From an uncultured bacterium (lineage in GTDB: Bacteria; Verrucomicrobiota; Kiritimatiellia; CAIKKV01; CAITUY01), in contig CAIVSY010000063.1 of the NCBI GenBank assembly GCA_903908715.1, forward strand, positions 94,113 to 158,112: a stretch of DNA of 64,000 bases, written 5' to 3'. Under the pieces are notes generated by a model. It was not told the origin of the DNA. It made no database searches and saw nothing but the letters and a program-made list of their open reading frames with translations. Numbering within the stretch: position 1 is the first letter of the stretch; the number at the start of each line of letters is the position of its first letter. Made by a program: the position numbers and the translations under genes. Below are positions 47,650 through 58,547 of the stretch, in pieces.

Positions 47650-50133
47650 CTATGCCTTGATATTTTCTCCCGCCACCACGCGAAACGCAAGCCCCCCGTC
47701 AGCCCTCACCGCTTCCACTTTCTCCGCCCCAGACAGATCACCCCGGAGAATCTCCTCCGCGAGAGGATCTTCCAGGTAACGTTGCACCGCCCGCCGCAGG
47801 GGACGAGCCCCCATCGTGACATCAAAACCCTTCTCCAGAAGAAAATCCTGCGCGGATGAATCGAGCACAAGATCAACCCCCTTCGCCAGCAAGCGCCCTT
47901 TGACCTTGCGGATCTCCAGATCCAGGATCCGCACCATATCAGTCTGCGACAATTGCCGGAAAACGACGATTTCATCGAGCCGGTTGATAAACTCCGGCCT
48001 GAATATTCGCTTTACATCATCCAGCATCCGCTGTTTCAGCGCTTCATAGTCGTGCGTCTCACCCGCTCCCGCAAAGCCTAACCCGGCTTTGCGGCCGAAA
48101 TCCGCGCCAAGGTTGGTTGTCAGGATCACAACAGTATTCCGGAAATCAACATGCCGGCCAAAACTATCCGTCAGCCGCCCCTCCTCCATGATCTGCAGCA
48201 ACATGTGCATCACATCCGGATGCGCCTTTTCGATCTCATCAAAAAGCACCACCGAGTAAGGCCTTCTCCTGACCTTTTCGGTCAGTTGCCCGCCTTCCTC
48301 ATATCCCACGTAGCCAGGAGGAGAACCAATGAGACGGGAGACCGTGAATTTCTCCATATATTCAGACATATCCAGTTGGATCAAGGCATCCGGACCACCG
48401 AACATAAATTCCGCCAAGGCCTTAGCCAGCAAAGTCTTCCCAACACCTGTGGGGCCCAGGAATACAAAGGAACCGATCGGCCTGTTTGGGTCCTTGAGGT
48501 CAGCACGCGAACGCCTGAGAGCCTTGGATATCGCCACCACAGCTTGCTCCTGCCCCACGACGGATTTGCCAATTTCTTCCTCCATGTGCAAGAGCCGGGA
48601 AAGCTCCTTCCCTTCCATTTTGCGGAGTGGAACACCGGTCCACTTTGAAACCACAGCCATCACATCTTCCGCAGTGACCTTCACCTTGCGCTTCCGGCTG
48701 GCCTCCCGCCACTTCTCAACACTTTGCTCAAGCGCCTCGCGTTCCTTTCGCTCCAAATCACGGAATCGTGCCGCCTCTTCAAACTGCTGGGATTTAATCG
48801 CGGATTCCTTCTGCAGGCGGATCCTGTCGATCGCCTGTTCCCGTTTTCGCAAGTCCGGCGATCGTGTCGTTGCCTGTATCCTGGCCCTGGCGCCAGCTTC
48901 ATCAATCGTGTCTATCGCCTTGTCCGGCAAATGCCTTCCCGACAAATACCGGTCCGTCAGCCGCGCAGCGGCATCGATGGCATCATCGGTAATCTTGACC
49001 CCATGATGATCCTCGTACTTATGCCGGATCCCCTTGAGGATCCGTATCGTTTCCTCAACGGTCGGTTCATTCACCTGCACAGTCTGGAAACGACGCTCAA
49101 GGGCACCATCCTTCTCGATATGCTTCCGATACTCATCAAGAGTTGTTGCACCGATGCACTGCAACTCCCCTCGCGACAAGGCGGGCTTGATGATGTTGGA
49201 AGCATCCATCGTCCCCTCCGCAGATCCCGCACCGACAATCGTATGTAATTCATCAACGAACAACATGATATTGCCCATGCGCCGAATCTCATCCATGACC
49301 GCCTTGATCCGCTCCTCGAACTGACCACGGTACTTTGTCCCTGCAATCATCAGGGCCAGATCCAGAGCCACAACCCGCTTGTTGCGGAGGATGTCCGGCA
49401 CCAACCCCTGGACAATGACCTGCGCCAAGCCCTCCACAATAGCCGTCTTGCCAACACCGGGGTCTCCCAACAATACGGGATTATTCTTCGTCCTACGGCA
49501 CAGGATTTGTATCACGCGCTCCAATTCACCTTCCCTGCCGATCATCGGATCAAGAGCCCCTTTCCGCGCCATCTCAGTAAGATCCCGGCCAAACGCATTC
49601 AAGGCAGGCGTCTTCGGTTTCGAAGACTGCGACGGTTGCGCTGATTGCGTCTTTGGTTCCGGAGTTGCATCCTCCTCGCTGGGCTCGAAATTCGGGTCCA
49701 GTTCCTTCATGACTTCAACCCGGGTGCGCTCGAGATCAATGTTGAGGTTTCGCAGAACCTGCGACGCAACGCCTTCCCCTTCCCGCAGCAGACCCAGCAG
49801 AATATGCTCCGTGCCGATATACGAATGATTCAGGCTCCTGGCCTCGGCCGCCGCCAATTGAAGGACCTTCTTAGCCCGGGGCGTAAAGGGCACATTCCCC
49901 GCTGTCTTAGTCTCTCCTCCCTGACCAACCACCTTCTCCACCTCTAGGCGCAAGGCCTCAAGGGATACCCCCATCCGGTCCAAGACCGTCACCGCCACCC
50001 CGGAACCAAGAACCAGCAAACCCAGAAGAAGGTGTTCCGTGCCAACATAGGAATGATTGAATCGCTCGGCTTCAGAGCGGGCCAACTGGATGACCTGCTG
50101 TGCACGCGGCGTATAATTACCAGAATTTGCCAT
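47650..50133 (-). CDS. clpC: ATP-dependent Clp protease ATP-binding subunit ClpC
   Basis: Two N repeats ([17 protein letters not shown] / [17 protein letters not shown]), Walker [16 protein letters not shown] and [18 protein letters not shown]-like segment [15 protein letters not shown]. Confidence 0.96.
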   Translation of the reverse strand: MANSGNYTPRAQQVIQLARSEAERFNHSYVGTEHLLLGLLVLGSGVAVTVLDRMGVSLEALRLEVEKVVGQGGETKTAGNVPFTPRAKKVLQLAAAEARSLNHSYIGTEHILLGLLREGEGVASQVLRNLNIDLERTRVEVMKELDPNFEPSEEDATPEPKTQSAQPSQSSKPKTPALNAFGRDLTEMARKGALDPMIGREGELERVIQILCRRTKNNPVLLGDPGVGKTAIVEGLAQVIVQGLVPDILRNKRVVALDLALMIAGTKYRGQFEERIKAVMDEIRRMGNIMLFVDELHTIVGAGSAEGTMDASNIIKPALSRGELQCIGATTLDEYRKHIEKDGALERRFQTVQVNEPTVEETIRILKGIRHKYEDHHGVKITDDAIDAAARLTDRYLSGRHLPDKAIDTIDEAGARARIQATTRSPDLRKREQAIDRIRLQKESAIKSQQFEEAARFRDLERKEREALEQSVEKWREASRKRKVKVTAEDVMAVVSKWTGVPLRKMEGKELSRLLHMEEEIGKSVVGQEQAVVAISKALRRSRADLKDPNRPIGSFVFLGPTGVGKTLLAKALAEFMFGGPDALIQLDMSEYMEKFTVSRLIGSPPGYVGYEEGGQLTEKVRRRPYSVVLFDEIEKAHPDVMHMLLQIMEEGRLTDSFGRHVDFRNTVVILTTNLGADFGRKAGLGFAGAGETHDYEALKQRMLDDVKRIFRPEFINRLDEIVVFRQLSQTDMVRILDLEIRKVKGRLLAKGVDLVLDSSAQDFLLEKGFDVTMGARPLRRAVQRYLEDPLAEEILRGDLSGAEKVEAVRADGGLAFRVVAGENIKA

Positions 50134-50153
50134 AGCTAGTCCCGCTTTACAAT

Positions 50154-51215
50154 CTACCCCGCAAGGCCTGCACATCGCATCGCCTCACGAACCTTCCTCG
50201 CGCGTTCCTCATCCCGCTCCTGGGCATGTATACTCCGTCCCATGAGCTTCTGCAAATGCCCAGGCTGGCAATACAGGGTTAATCGATTGATTTCTGCCGT
50301 CCCCAACCCCGCCACAATACCAAGATCCACACCCAAACGCAACCCGGAGAGCAGATCCAGGGTTTCATTGGACCCGAGAAGTCTTGCGTGGCTCAACACA
50401 CCAAAGGCGCGACAGACAAAATCCCGGACGCGGCTTTCCCGTTGCTCCATCAATCGCAGCCTGGCATTACGCTCATGAATGACCACCTCGCGGACTACAT
50501 GCGTCAACCGCTCAATGATGACGGCCTCCGATTCACCCAATGTCGTCTGGTTTGAAAGCTGGAACATGTTGCCGGACGCCTCCGTCCCCTCGCCAAGCAA
50601 TCCCCGCACAACCAATCCAAGCTTGCCCACCCCCTTGATGATAGGCTCAACCTCGTTGGCCAAACGCAAGCCGGGAACATGCAACATGACACTCGCACGC
50701 AAGCCGGTCCCGATATTGGTTGGGCATGCAGTGATATATCCCAGCGTTTCAGAGAAGGCATATCTCAAGTGCTTCTCAATCGCACTGTCTAAAGCGTCAA
50801 TTTCCCCCCAGAGCTCGTCCAGGCAAAACGAGGGTCGCATGGCCTGAAGCCGCAGGTGATCCTCCTCATTGACCATTACACCCAGTTCCTCGTCCTCCCG
50901 GACCACCAGACCACTTCCCCGCCCTTTCCGCGCCAGTTCCATGCTGATCAGGTGCCGCTCATGAAGAAAATCCTTGTCTGCCAACGACAGCGATGACATA
51001 TCCATCACCATCGCAGGCGCCAGTAATCCAACGCGGTCCAAAGCAGACAATACCTGCGACTGAACACGCAAACATTCCTCCTCACCAGCCCAGTCAGGGA
51101 AGGCAATGCCATCGAGATTACGGGCCAACCGGATCCGGCTGCTTATGACAATCCCATCCTCTGCACCCTCCGCAAGCCAGGCACCCTTCCGGGCCAGCAA
51201 GTCATCCAGCTGCAT
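50154..51215 (-). CDS. mcsB: Protein-arginine kinase
   Basis: [47 protein letters not shown]-terminal RDEERA matches the RDxxRA pArg-pocket motif. Confidence 0.94.
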   Translation of the reverse strand: MQLDDLLARKGAWLAEGAEDGIVISSRIRLARNLDGIAFPDWAGEEECLRVQSQVLSALDRVGLLAPAMVMDMSSLSLADKDFLHERHLISMELARKGRGSGLVVREDEELGVMVNEEDHLRLQAMRPSFCLDELWGEIDALDSAIEKHLRYAFSETLGYITACPTNIGTGLRASVMLHVPGLRLANEVEPIIKGVGKLGLVVRGLLGEGTEASGNMFQLSNQTTLGESEAVIIERLTHVVREVVIHERNARLRLMEQRESRVRDFVCRAFGVLSHARLLGSNETLDLLSGLRLGVDLGIVAGLGTAEINRLTLYCQPGHLQKLMGRSIHAQERDEERARKVREAMRCAGLAG

Positions 51216-51684
51216 CCGCCACCCCCCGAAGCAGATCGCGTAACCGTGCCGCTTCCTCGTAGTCCTCTCTCTTGACTGCTGCGTCCAATTCCCGGCGCAG
51301 CCCAAGCACATGGTTTCTTGCCGCCAGTCTCTCCCGGCCTGACTCAGGAATCTTACCCTTGTGTACCACCCCCTTATGCATCGCCGCTAACATAGGCTTG
51401 AGATCCTCCGCGAAAGTCTCGTAGCAATGAGCACAGCCCAAACGTCCACCTTTACGAAAATCCGAGCCCCTGAGATGGCAACTCGTACACGTCTTATTCA
51501 GAAAAGCCGCAGAATCCCCGCCGCCACCGCCAAAAAGAATTTCAGGAATGGACATCACATTCTTAACATTCAGCCCGCACTCCTCGGCACATTGCTCACA
51601 TAGACGCAGTTCCCGCGCATTCCCGTCGACAACTTGAGTCACATGAATGGACGATTCACGTTGATGACAATTATCACACAGCAT
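51202..51684 (-). CDS. mcsA: Protein-arginine kinase activator McsA (Zn fingers plus UVR motif)
   Basis: MLCDNCHQRESSIHVTQVVDG, LCEQCAEECG, CTSCHLRGSDFRKGGRLGCAHCYETF, UVR LRRELDAAVKREDYEEAARLRDLLR. Confidence 0.93.
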   Translation of the reverse strand: MLCDNCHQRESSIHVTQVVDGNARELRLCEQCAEECGLNVKNVMSIPEILFGGGGGDSAAFLNKTCTSCHLRGSDFRKGGRLGCAHCYETFAEDLKPMLAAMHKGVVHKGKIPESGRERLAARNHVLGLRRELDAAVKREDYEEAARLRDLLRGVADAAG

Positions 51685-51853
51685 CGATATACTCCCCTCA
51701 ACATCAACCACGGCATCCAGAATAACACCGCCCCTACGTTTACCCTGAAAACGGCTAAAGGCCAATTCATTTCCACAGTCAGACTTGTTCACAAGACAGC
51801 CACTCGCTGACCAAAAGATGTCGCGAACTCCAGCAAAAAAAATTATGGAGGGA

Positions 51854-51883
51854 TTGACAGCCCCCCCTGCATTGCCATATATT
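51854..51883 (+). promoter_or_regulatory. Sigma-70-like promoter TTGACA-N18-TATATT upstream of the secreted orphan
   Basis: ttgaca at 51854-51859 and tatatt at 51878-51883; ATG at 51939. Confidence 0.6.
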
Positions 51884-51938
51884 TATTACAGGGTTGCATA
51901 AGTAAGTGTGGGAAATCTCTTCTCTAGGGGTGAACAAG

Positions 51939-53381
51939 ATGAAGAAAATAATTATTGCTGCGATGGCCCTTGCAATGGCTCAAGCGGTGTATGCACAAGT
52001 AGATCTTCCATACACCATATCTTTCGAAACAAATGTTCCACTTGGGGAAACCATCCTGACGAATGCCAATTGCGGGGCGTGGGAAGGCACACCCGATGTG
52101 CAGGCATATGTAACCAATATTACTCCGCCTGAGCCCAGTTGCGGCTATCCACTCCCTTCCGAATCGCATTCCAATGTACTTGCTTTCGCCGAGGGAACCA
52201 TCAGCAACGCATTCAACACCACGGCCCCGGATCCTGAAAGCACGACTCCGCTTGAAATCTGGCTGGATACTCTGGTGCTTCCAATCAGGCAGGAGGAGGA
52301 GCCAGTAGGATCCGTCACCAATTCTCAGGTGGCAGTCTACTTTGACACCAACGGATATCTGAATGTTTTCCACGGAATTATTGACAATCAGGAGTATTCA
52401 ATTCTTCCGCCGACAAGCCGCTGGACCAAGGTTGAAAACGGCCTGGGAGCCCTGCCGACAAATGAGTGGGCTCGCGTCACGATTCACATGAAACACATTA
52501 CGCTCAACGAGATGGAGGAATACGTCAATCAATCCTTCTTCAGGGTATTCCTGAATGGCGTTGCATTCAGCAATGATTACGCATTCGTTGACGCCGACGT
52601 AAAAAGCGCGAGCGGTGGAGTTTGGTTTGTGTGCGCAAAGTGGGACGCGCAAAAATTGTCCACTCTTACCCTGACCGGCAGCGGAAAAATAGATGATCTT
52701 GTTGTTTCAACAGACGCCGTTTCGTTTGGAGCGGCCAACCCCTCTGTCCTTGTCAGTTATCTGGGATCAGGGATTGTGATCCCCTCAGGAACGGTTTCGT
52801 TTGCCTCCTCGCCGGGACACACCAACTTCAACATCGCCGCCTCCACATATTATAAAATCGCAGTTTACCAGGGGACCGTTGGCGGCAGCTCCAATGCAGT
52901 TGTCGAAGCAGCAGACAAGGAAACCCACGAACTCGTATGGTCGAACATCACAGGACAAGCAACCCTGTTTGTGCAGTTTGCCCCGATATTGGCAACCAAT
53001 GGGACACCTGTTTATTGGATGGCGGGAAAAGGGCTGGACACCAACACATTGCCCACTTGGGATGAAGTTGCCCTATGGGACGAGGATGGTGACGGCATGC
53101 TGACCTGGGAAGAATACGTGGCAGGCACGCACCCGGACAACTCGAACTCGCTGTTGCGGATCGTCGGACAAACCTTCAGCAATGGGGTTCCACGGCTGAT
53201 CTGGCTTAGCAGCACGGAAGCCATCGCACCATATATGGTCCAGATGACAACAAATCTTGTTGGAGGCAGCTGGAGCAATGTTGCGGTGAATGTGAACGCG
53301 ACCGCAGGAGGAACTAACGTCCTCGACGTATCGGCTCCGGCCTCGGGACCTGGGATGTACCGGGTCACCATTACAAACTGA
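51939..53381 (+). CDS. Secreted protein of unknown function with Ca-binding-like DxDxDG segment
   Basis: Signal peptide MKKIIIAAMALAMAQAVYA; VALWDEDGDGMLTWEEYVAGTHPDNSNS near the C-terminus, a pattern common in large secreted PVC proteins. Confidence 0.75.
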   Translation: MKKIIIAAMALAMAQAVYAQVDLPYTISFETNVPLGETILTNANCGAWEGTPDVQAYVTNITPPEPSCGYPLPSESHSNVLAFAEGTISNAFNTTAPDPESTTPLEIWLDTLVLPIRQEEEPVGSVTNSQVAVYFDTNGYLNVFHGIIDNQEYSILPPTSRWTKVENGLGALPTNEWARVTIHMKHITLNEMEEYVNQSFFRVFLNGVAFSNDYAFVDADVKSASGGVWFVCAKWDAQKLSTLTLTGSGKIDDLVVSTDAVSFGAANPSVLVSYLGSGIVIPSGTVSFASSPGHTNFNIAASTYYKIAVYQGTVGGSSNAVVEAADKETHELVWSNITGQATLFVQFAPILATNGTPVYWMAGKGLDTNTLPTWDEVALWDEDGDGMLTWEEYVAGTHPDNSNSLLRIVGQTFSNGVPRLIWLSSTEAIAPYMVQMTTNLVGGSWSNVAVNVNATAGGTNVLDVSAPASGPGMYRVTITN

Positions 53382-53402
53382 TAACCCATTCAGTGATGCA
53401 AC

Positions 53403-53431
53403 AAAAAGGCCGCCTGATCGGCGGCTTTTTT
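53403..53431. terminator. Rho-independent terminator (bidirectional) between the convergent secreted orphan and AICAR transformylase genes
   Basis: aaaaaggccgcctgatcggcggctttttt: GC hairpin flanked by A-run and T-run. Confidence 0.88.
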
Positions 53432-53479
53432 GTTGGCCTCGGTTCTACAGAGTTGCTGTTCGATCCTTTCAGCCGCACA

Positions 53480-54736
53480 TCAGTGCTTGAAGCAACGCTG
53501 CCCTGTAAACACCATGGCAACGTCTGATGCGTTACAGGCATCAATCACCTCATAATCCCGCTCCGAACCACCAGGCTGAATAACGGCGGTCACCCCCTCG
53601 CGAATCCCCACATCCACACCATCACGGAACGGGAAGAAGGCATCCGAAACCATGCAGGCCCCTGCCAAACCGCCCTTCCGGGATACGGTCTCTTCATCAA
53701 TGGCAGACTTATCACGCCCCTCAGGCAAAGTATTGTAAGGGACGCAGTGTCGTTCCCATGCGATGCGGTCAGACAGGTTCCGGTAAGCCTTGTCCCGGGC
53801 ATACTGAGCCATCCCCACACGATCCTGCCCACCAGCTCCAATACTCACTGTAACGCCGTCCTTAACATAGAGAACGGAATTGCTCGTAACACCACACTCA
53901 ACCAACCAGCCGAATATCAGATCTTCATATTCCTTTTCCGTCGGCATTCGCAGAATCCGATATTCCTTACCCTTGTACGTGGCCACCGCCGCAGTCAAGT
54001 CAGACTTTCCACGGGTTACGGGCGCAAACGAAGTTTGAACAATCAATCCGCCATCAACCAATGACTTCATGTCCACGGCTATCGCGCCAGCAAAGTCCCG
54101 CAGTCTTGCCATATTGTTGATTCGCATGACCCTAAGGTTCTTTTTCCTGGAAAACACCTCCATGGCTGCGCCGGAGAAATCCGGCGCCACAACAACTTCC
54201 GCGTAATTCTGTGCTATTAGCTTGGCGGTCTCGGTATCCACTGTACGATTTAGCGCAATTGCACCCCCAAACGCAGCGACGCGGTCTGCCATGTTGGCCT
54301 TGCAATAGGCCTCGGCAAGCGTACTGGATTTTGCAGCGCCACAGGGGTTATTGTGCTTTACGATCACAGCACATGGATCTGCATCTATATACCGCAGAAT
54401 ATTCAGCGCATTGTCCGCATCGGTAATATTGGTCTTGCCTGGATGCTTGCCCGACTGCAGCAGTTCTACATCGGAAGCCAGATAACGCCCGGCCTGAATG
54501 CAGGTCACGTCCCCCAAGCGCAGATTCCCGCCCACAAGCTTGAACAGCGCGGCCTCCTGGCCGGGATTTTCACCATACCTCAAACCCTTCCGGACCCCAT
54601 CAATCAACCATACAACTTTTTCGTACGCCAACGTCTGCCTCTTCCCATCCTCCTCGATAAAGGAAATCTCCATCTTTGGCGGAAAATGGTCATCCATGAT
54701 TGTCTTATATGCCGCCTTGAAATCCTGTCCTGACAT
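53480..54736 (-). CDS. Stand-alone AICAR transformylase (PurH C-terminal type, no IMP cyclohydrolase domain)
   Basis: LRYGENPGQEAALF, VIVKHNNPCGAA, ADRVAAFGGAIALN, SIGAGGQDRVG, SDAFFPFRDGVD, IQPGGS; no MGS-like domain. Confidence 0.88.
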   Translation of the reverse strand: MSGQDFKAAYKTIMDDHFPPKMEISFIEEDGKRQTLAYEKVVWLIDGVRKGLRYGENPGQEAALFKLVGGNLRLGDVTCIQAGRYLASDVELLQSGKHPGKTNITDADNALNILRYIDADPCAVIVKHNNPCGAAKSSTLAEAYCKANMADRVAAFGGAIALNRTVDTETAKLIAQNYAEVVVAPDFSGAAMEVFSRKKNLRVMRINNMARLRDFAGAIAVDMKSLVDGGLIVQTSFAPVTRGKSDLTAAVATYKGKEYRILRMPTEKEYEDLIFGWLVECGVTSNSVLYVKDGVTVSIGAGGQDRVGMAQYARDKAYRNLSDRIAWERHCVPYNTLPEGRDKSAIDEETVSRKGGLAGACMVSDAFFPFRDGVDVGIREGVTAVIQPGGSERDYEVIDACNASDVAMVFTGQRCFKH

Positions 54737-54935
54737 GGGATGCCTCCATCAATAGCACCTGACTCGAGTCTACGAACCGTTTCAAATGCTGTCAGATTAG
54801 CCTAGTTCAAGGCCAATCACAACCGCCTTCTTGATCAGTGGACTTTACAAGAGGCAGCAAGTTCGACGCTAGCGACGAATCAGGAAAGCAACATCCGCAT
54901 CGATCCCCCGCAATCAACAGAACAGAATGCTGGAG

Positions 54936-55826
54936 TCATTCCGGAAGGTGGGCAAAGCGCCTTGCCGATTCCACAGTATTAAACAACAACATCGTGATCG
55001 TCATGGGCCCCACCCCGCCCGGAACAGGCGTAATCATGGAAGCCTTGCTCTTGCAAGCCTCGAAGTCCACATCGCCCACCAGTCGGAACCCCTGCTTACG
55101 CGAAGCGTCCTCGACACGATTCACGCCCACATCAATGACAACCGCCCCATCGCGGATCATATCCGCAGTCACCGTATTGGGTCGGCCAGCCGCTGCAATC
55201 ACAATATCAGCCTGACGCGTGAAGGATCCAATATCCTTCGTTCGCGTGTGGCATACCGTAACGGTTGCATTCGCGTTCCGGCCTTTGGCCATCAACATGT
55301 TGGCAAGGGGCTTGCCGACAATATTACTGCGCCCGACAATCACCACATGAGCCCCCTCCATCACGACCCCGCTCCGGGCCAACATCTGCACCACACCATG
55401 GGGAGTACATGGGAGGAACGCCTTTTCACCAATGACCATCCGCCCGACATTGGTAGGGTGGAATCCATCCACGTCCTTGTCCGGATCGATCGCCAATAGC
55501 ACTTCTGACTCGTTGAGATGCTTGGGCAGCGGTAACTGCACAAGAATCCCATGGATCCTGGGATCTGCATTCATCTTTCTGACCAGAGTCATCAATTGCT
55601 CCTGAGTCGTAGAAGACGGGAGGCGATTGTCGTCGGAAAAGATTCCGATATCATGACAGGCTTGTTCTTTGGCCGTCACGTAGGACTTGGAGGCTGGGTC
55701 ATCCCCGACCAGGATCACCCCCAGCCCCGGCACAATGCCTCGCTTCTTGAGTTCGCTGACTTGGACGGCCAATTCGCCCCGAATATCCGCAGCGATCTTC
55801 TTACCATCAATAATTGCAGCTGACAT
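54936..55826 (-). CDS. folD: Methylenetetrahydrofolate dehydrogenase/methenyltetrahydrofolate cyclohydrolase
   Basis: PGLGVILVGDDPASKSYVTAKEQAC, HGILVQLPLPKHLNE, DVDGFHPTNVGRM, VIVGRSNIVGKPLANMLM, DVGVNRVED, TPVPGGVGPMTITML. Confidence 0.96.
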   Translation of the reverse strand: MSAAIIDGKKIAADIRGELAVQVSELKKRGIVPGLGVILVGDDPASKSYVTAKEQACHDIGIFSDDNRLPSSTTQEQLMTLVRKMNADPRIHGILVQLPLPKHLNESEVLLAIDPDKDVDGFHPTNVGRMVIGEKAFLPCTPHGVVQMLARSGVVMEGAHVVIVGRSNIVGKPLANMLMAKGRNANATVTVCHTRTKDIGSFTRQADIVIAAAGRPNTVTADMIRDGAVVIDVGVNRVEDASRKQGFRLVGDVDFEACKSKASMITPVPGGVGPMTITMLLFNTVESARRFAHLPE

Positions 55827-55875
55827 TCTTCACCTCCCCGCCGATTACGAGCCAACCTTTACAGGCAGCCCCACA

Positions 55876-56670
55876 TCAATTCCAGAAACCCTTGAGAAGC
55901 GGCAACTGGGTCTTATGCCCCAGCATGGCCAGATACATTCCGCAGCCCGCGTAAATGCCCTGCAATTCCTTCAGGTTTGCCATCGGGTCATACGGCACAT
56001 CCTCAGGAATCGTGTACCCAACACACTCGGACAGAAGATGCAGTTTCTTGGACATCCAGCACTCCACAAACACAGGCAGCCCGTGCTTCTGCAAGCCCAG
56101 GACTCTTTCATCCCGCCCCAGAACGGGTTGCGTGCAGATAAACTCGGCTCCGGCTTCGATCTTGCGGTGAAGTTTCTCCACCTCATGATCCTGCGGCTCG
56201 TAGGGATTGAACGCCACACCCAGGTGGAACACACCGGGATACCGCTTGCGGATATAGGCCACCAACTCCACGGAGGTCACGGCATTGCATGTCAGCCCAA
56301 TGGCCTGCGGCTGCAAACGAGCCAGACGCTCACTCCCATCCCCTGAAACCACCAATATATCCTTGACGCCCAGGGAAGCGCATGTGTCCAGTATCTTGTG
56401 CAAGTCTTCCAGGGCGTGGAACGTGTTCAAGTGCACGGACAACTGGCCATCCTTCACGGCAAGCCCCAGTTCCGGAATAATGTCCGTAGCCTGGAAACTC
56501 AAGTGCCCCATCGGGTTGTCAGTAATGCACGCAACATACCCGCTTTCCATCACCTGGGAAAACTTGATCGCAAACTTCTCCAAGTCACCCTCCAAGTCCT
56601 CGGTATTCTGCTTGGGAGTTAATACTTCAATATGATAACGCTTCCTCAAAATATCTTCCTTGATCGCCAT
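55876..56670 (-). CDS. Methylenetetrahydrofolate reductase-like protein (MetF family)
   Basis: HIEVLTPKQN, VACITDNPMGHLSFQATDIIPELGL, KDILVVSGDGSE, FHLGVAFNPYEP, EAGAEFICTQPVLG: TIM-barrel MTHFR features, in folate cluster. Confidence 0.8.
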   Translation of the reverse strand: MAIKEDILRKRYHIEVLTPKQNTEDLEGDLEKFAIKFSQVMESGYVACITDNPMGHLSFQATDIIPELGLAVKDGQLSVHLNTFHALEDLHKILDTCASLGVKDILVVSGDGSERLARLQPQAIGLTCNAVTSVELVAYIRKRYPGVFHLGVAFNPYEPQDHEVEKLHRKIEAGAEFICTQPVLGRDERVLGLQKHGLPVFVECWMSKKLHLLSECVGYTIPEDVPYDPMANLKELQGIYAGCGMYLAMLGHKTQLPLLKGFWN

Positions 56671-56729
56671 TCTATCCTGCCTTTCTATGATCATCCACCA
56701 AATCAACCGATTGAAAACGCTCCGCGAGC

Positions 56730-58502
56730 TTAGAACAACCCCCGGACACGACCTGTCGCAACATCAATATCGATATTCGTGAACGCGGGTTCCGAAGCCA
56801 TACCGGGCATCAACTTGATATCGCCTGCAACAGGCACCACAAAACCGGCCCCACGGTACACCAGGATATCCCGGATGGGTAATACCCACCCCTTCGGGCG
56901 CCCCTTGACATCCGGGTCATGGGACAGGCTCAAATGAGTCTTGACCATGCAAGTTCCCAGTTTGGCAGTAGCCGGGTCAGCCTCAAACTTTTTGGCCTTC
57001 TCAAGCGCTTGTTCACTGTAGGTAACCCCATCCGCGCCATACACTTCCTTCGCAATCCTCTCAATCCGCTCCCGCAACGGCGTATCGAGATCATAAAGGA
57101 ACTTGAAGTGATGCTTTTCCGCCGACGCGGACACAACAGCCTCAGCCAATTCCCTGGCCCCCTCACCGCCCTTCAACCAGTGCTGCGAAAATGCCACGTA
57201 CGCACCATGCGCCTCAGCGACCTTGCGGACTAAGGCAACCTCATCCCTAGTGTCCGTGTGGAAACTGTTGATGCACACGACCGGCCTTACACCGCTCTTC
57301 TTCACAATCTCGATGTGTGCAATCAGATTCTCACATCCCTTTTCGAGTAGCGGCAGGTTCTCCTTGGTGTATGCCTCGTCCAATTTGGCACCAGGCTTGA
57401 CCGCCGGGCCGCCACCATGCATTTTGAGCGCGCGGATGGTCGCCACAACCACTACAGCGCTGGGCTTGATGCCGGAAAATCGGCACTTGAGGTTCCAGAA
57501 CTTCTCGAAGCCTATATCAGCGGCAAACCCGCTTTCCGTCACATGATACTCGGCAAGACGGGCTCCAATCTCATCCGCGATAATCGAGCTTTGCCCTATG
57601 GCTATATTGGCAAAAGGACCCGCATGAACAAAGATCGGCTGCCCTTCAATCGTCTGCAGCAGATTTGGATTGATGGCATCCACCAGCCAGGCAGCCATAG
57701 CCCCGTCCACCTTCAAGTCCGCTGTTGTAATCTCCCGGCCGGATGTGTCATATGCAACGACCATTCGGGATAACCGCTGACGCAGATCCTTCAGATCCTT
57801 GGCGACGGCAAGAATGGCCATAACTTCACTGGCCACGGAGATCTGGAATCCGGATTCCATCTCGAACCCGTCCATCTTTCCGCCACGCCCGATTACGATA
57901 TTCCTCAGACTCTGCGCACAGAGGTCAATACACCACTTGATGGCAACACGCTTAGGGTCGATGTTCAAGCGGCGGATCCCCGTACGAGCCAACCGTGCAT
58001 CGTCGTAATTCCGCTCATGCTGCATCCGGGCCGTCAGGGCCACCATGGCCATATTGTGAGCATTCGTCACCGAATCAATATCACCCGTCAAACGAATGGA
58101 GAAAGGCGCGAGAGGCACACACTGAGCCAGACCGCCACCTGCCGCTGAACCCTTGATGTTAAAGGTTGGCCCGCCACTGGGCTGGCGTATGGCGCCCGTA
58201 ACGGATTTCCCAATCTTGCCAAGCCCTTCGACCAGTCCGATCGTGGTTGTGGTCTTCCCTTCCCCGAGAGGAGTCGGTGTAATGGCAGTCACATCCACAT
58301 ATTTTCCATACGGCAGTTTATGAATCCGCTCCAGAACCATCCGCTGGTCGACCTTGGCAAGATCCCGCCCCATGGGAATGACTTCTTCCGGATGCAACCC
58401 CATTCCGGCAGCCAATTCCATGATCGGCTTCATGTCCCTTTCCGCAGCTTCCGCAATTTCCCAGTCCTTCATCCGGGTGGGATCCAGTGTCACTTTGCTC
58501 AT
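56730..58502 (-). CDS. fhs: Formate--tetrahydrofolate ligase
   Basis: [98 protein letters not shown]. Confidence 0.96.
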   Translation of the reverse strand: MSKVTLDPTRMKDWEIAEAAERDMKPIMELAAGMGLHPEEVIPMGRDLAKVDQRMVLERIHKLPYGKYVDVTAITPTPLGEGKTTTTIGLVEGLGKIGKSVTGAIRQPSGGPTFNIKGSAAGGGLAQCVPLAPFSIRLTGDIDSVTNAHNMAMVALTARMQHERNYDDARLARTGIRRLNIDPKRVAIKWCIDLCAQSLRNIVIGRGGKMDGFEMESGFQISVASEVMAILAVAKDLKDLRQRLSRMVVAYDTSGREITTADLKVDGAMAAWLVDAINPNLLQTIEGQPIFVHAGPFANIAIGQSSIIADEIGARLAEYHVTESGFAADIGFEKFWNLKCRFSGIKPSAVVVVATIRALKMHGGGPAVKPGAKLDEAYTKENLPLLEKGCENLIAHIEIVKKSGVRPVVCINSFHTDTRDEVALVRKVAEAHGAYVAFSQHWLKGGEGARELAEAVVSASAEKHHFKFLYDLDTPLRERIERIAKEVYGADGVTYSEQALEKAKKFEADPATAKLGTCMVKTHLSLSHDPDVKGRPKGWVLPIRDILVYRGAGFVVPVAGDIKLMPGMASEPAFTNIDIDVATGRVRGLF

Positions 58503-58547
58503 CTGTATGTCTCCAATACTGACAGGTCTATTCAAGCATCTTCCACT

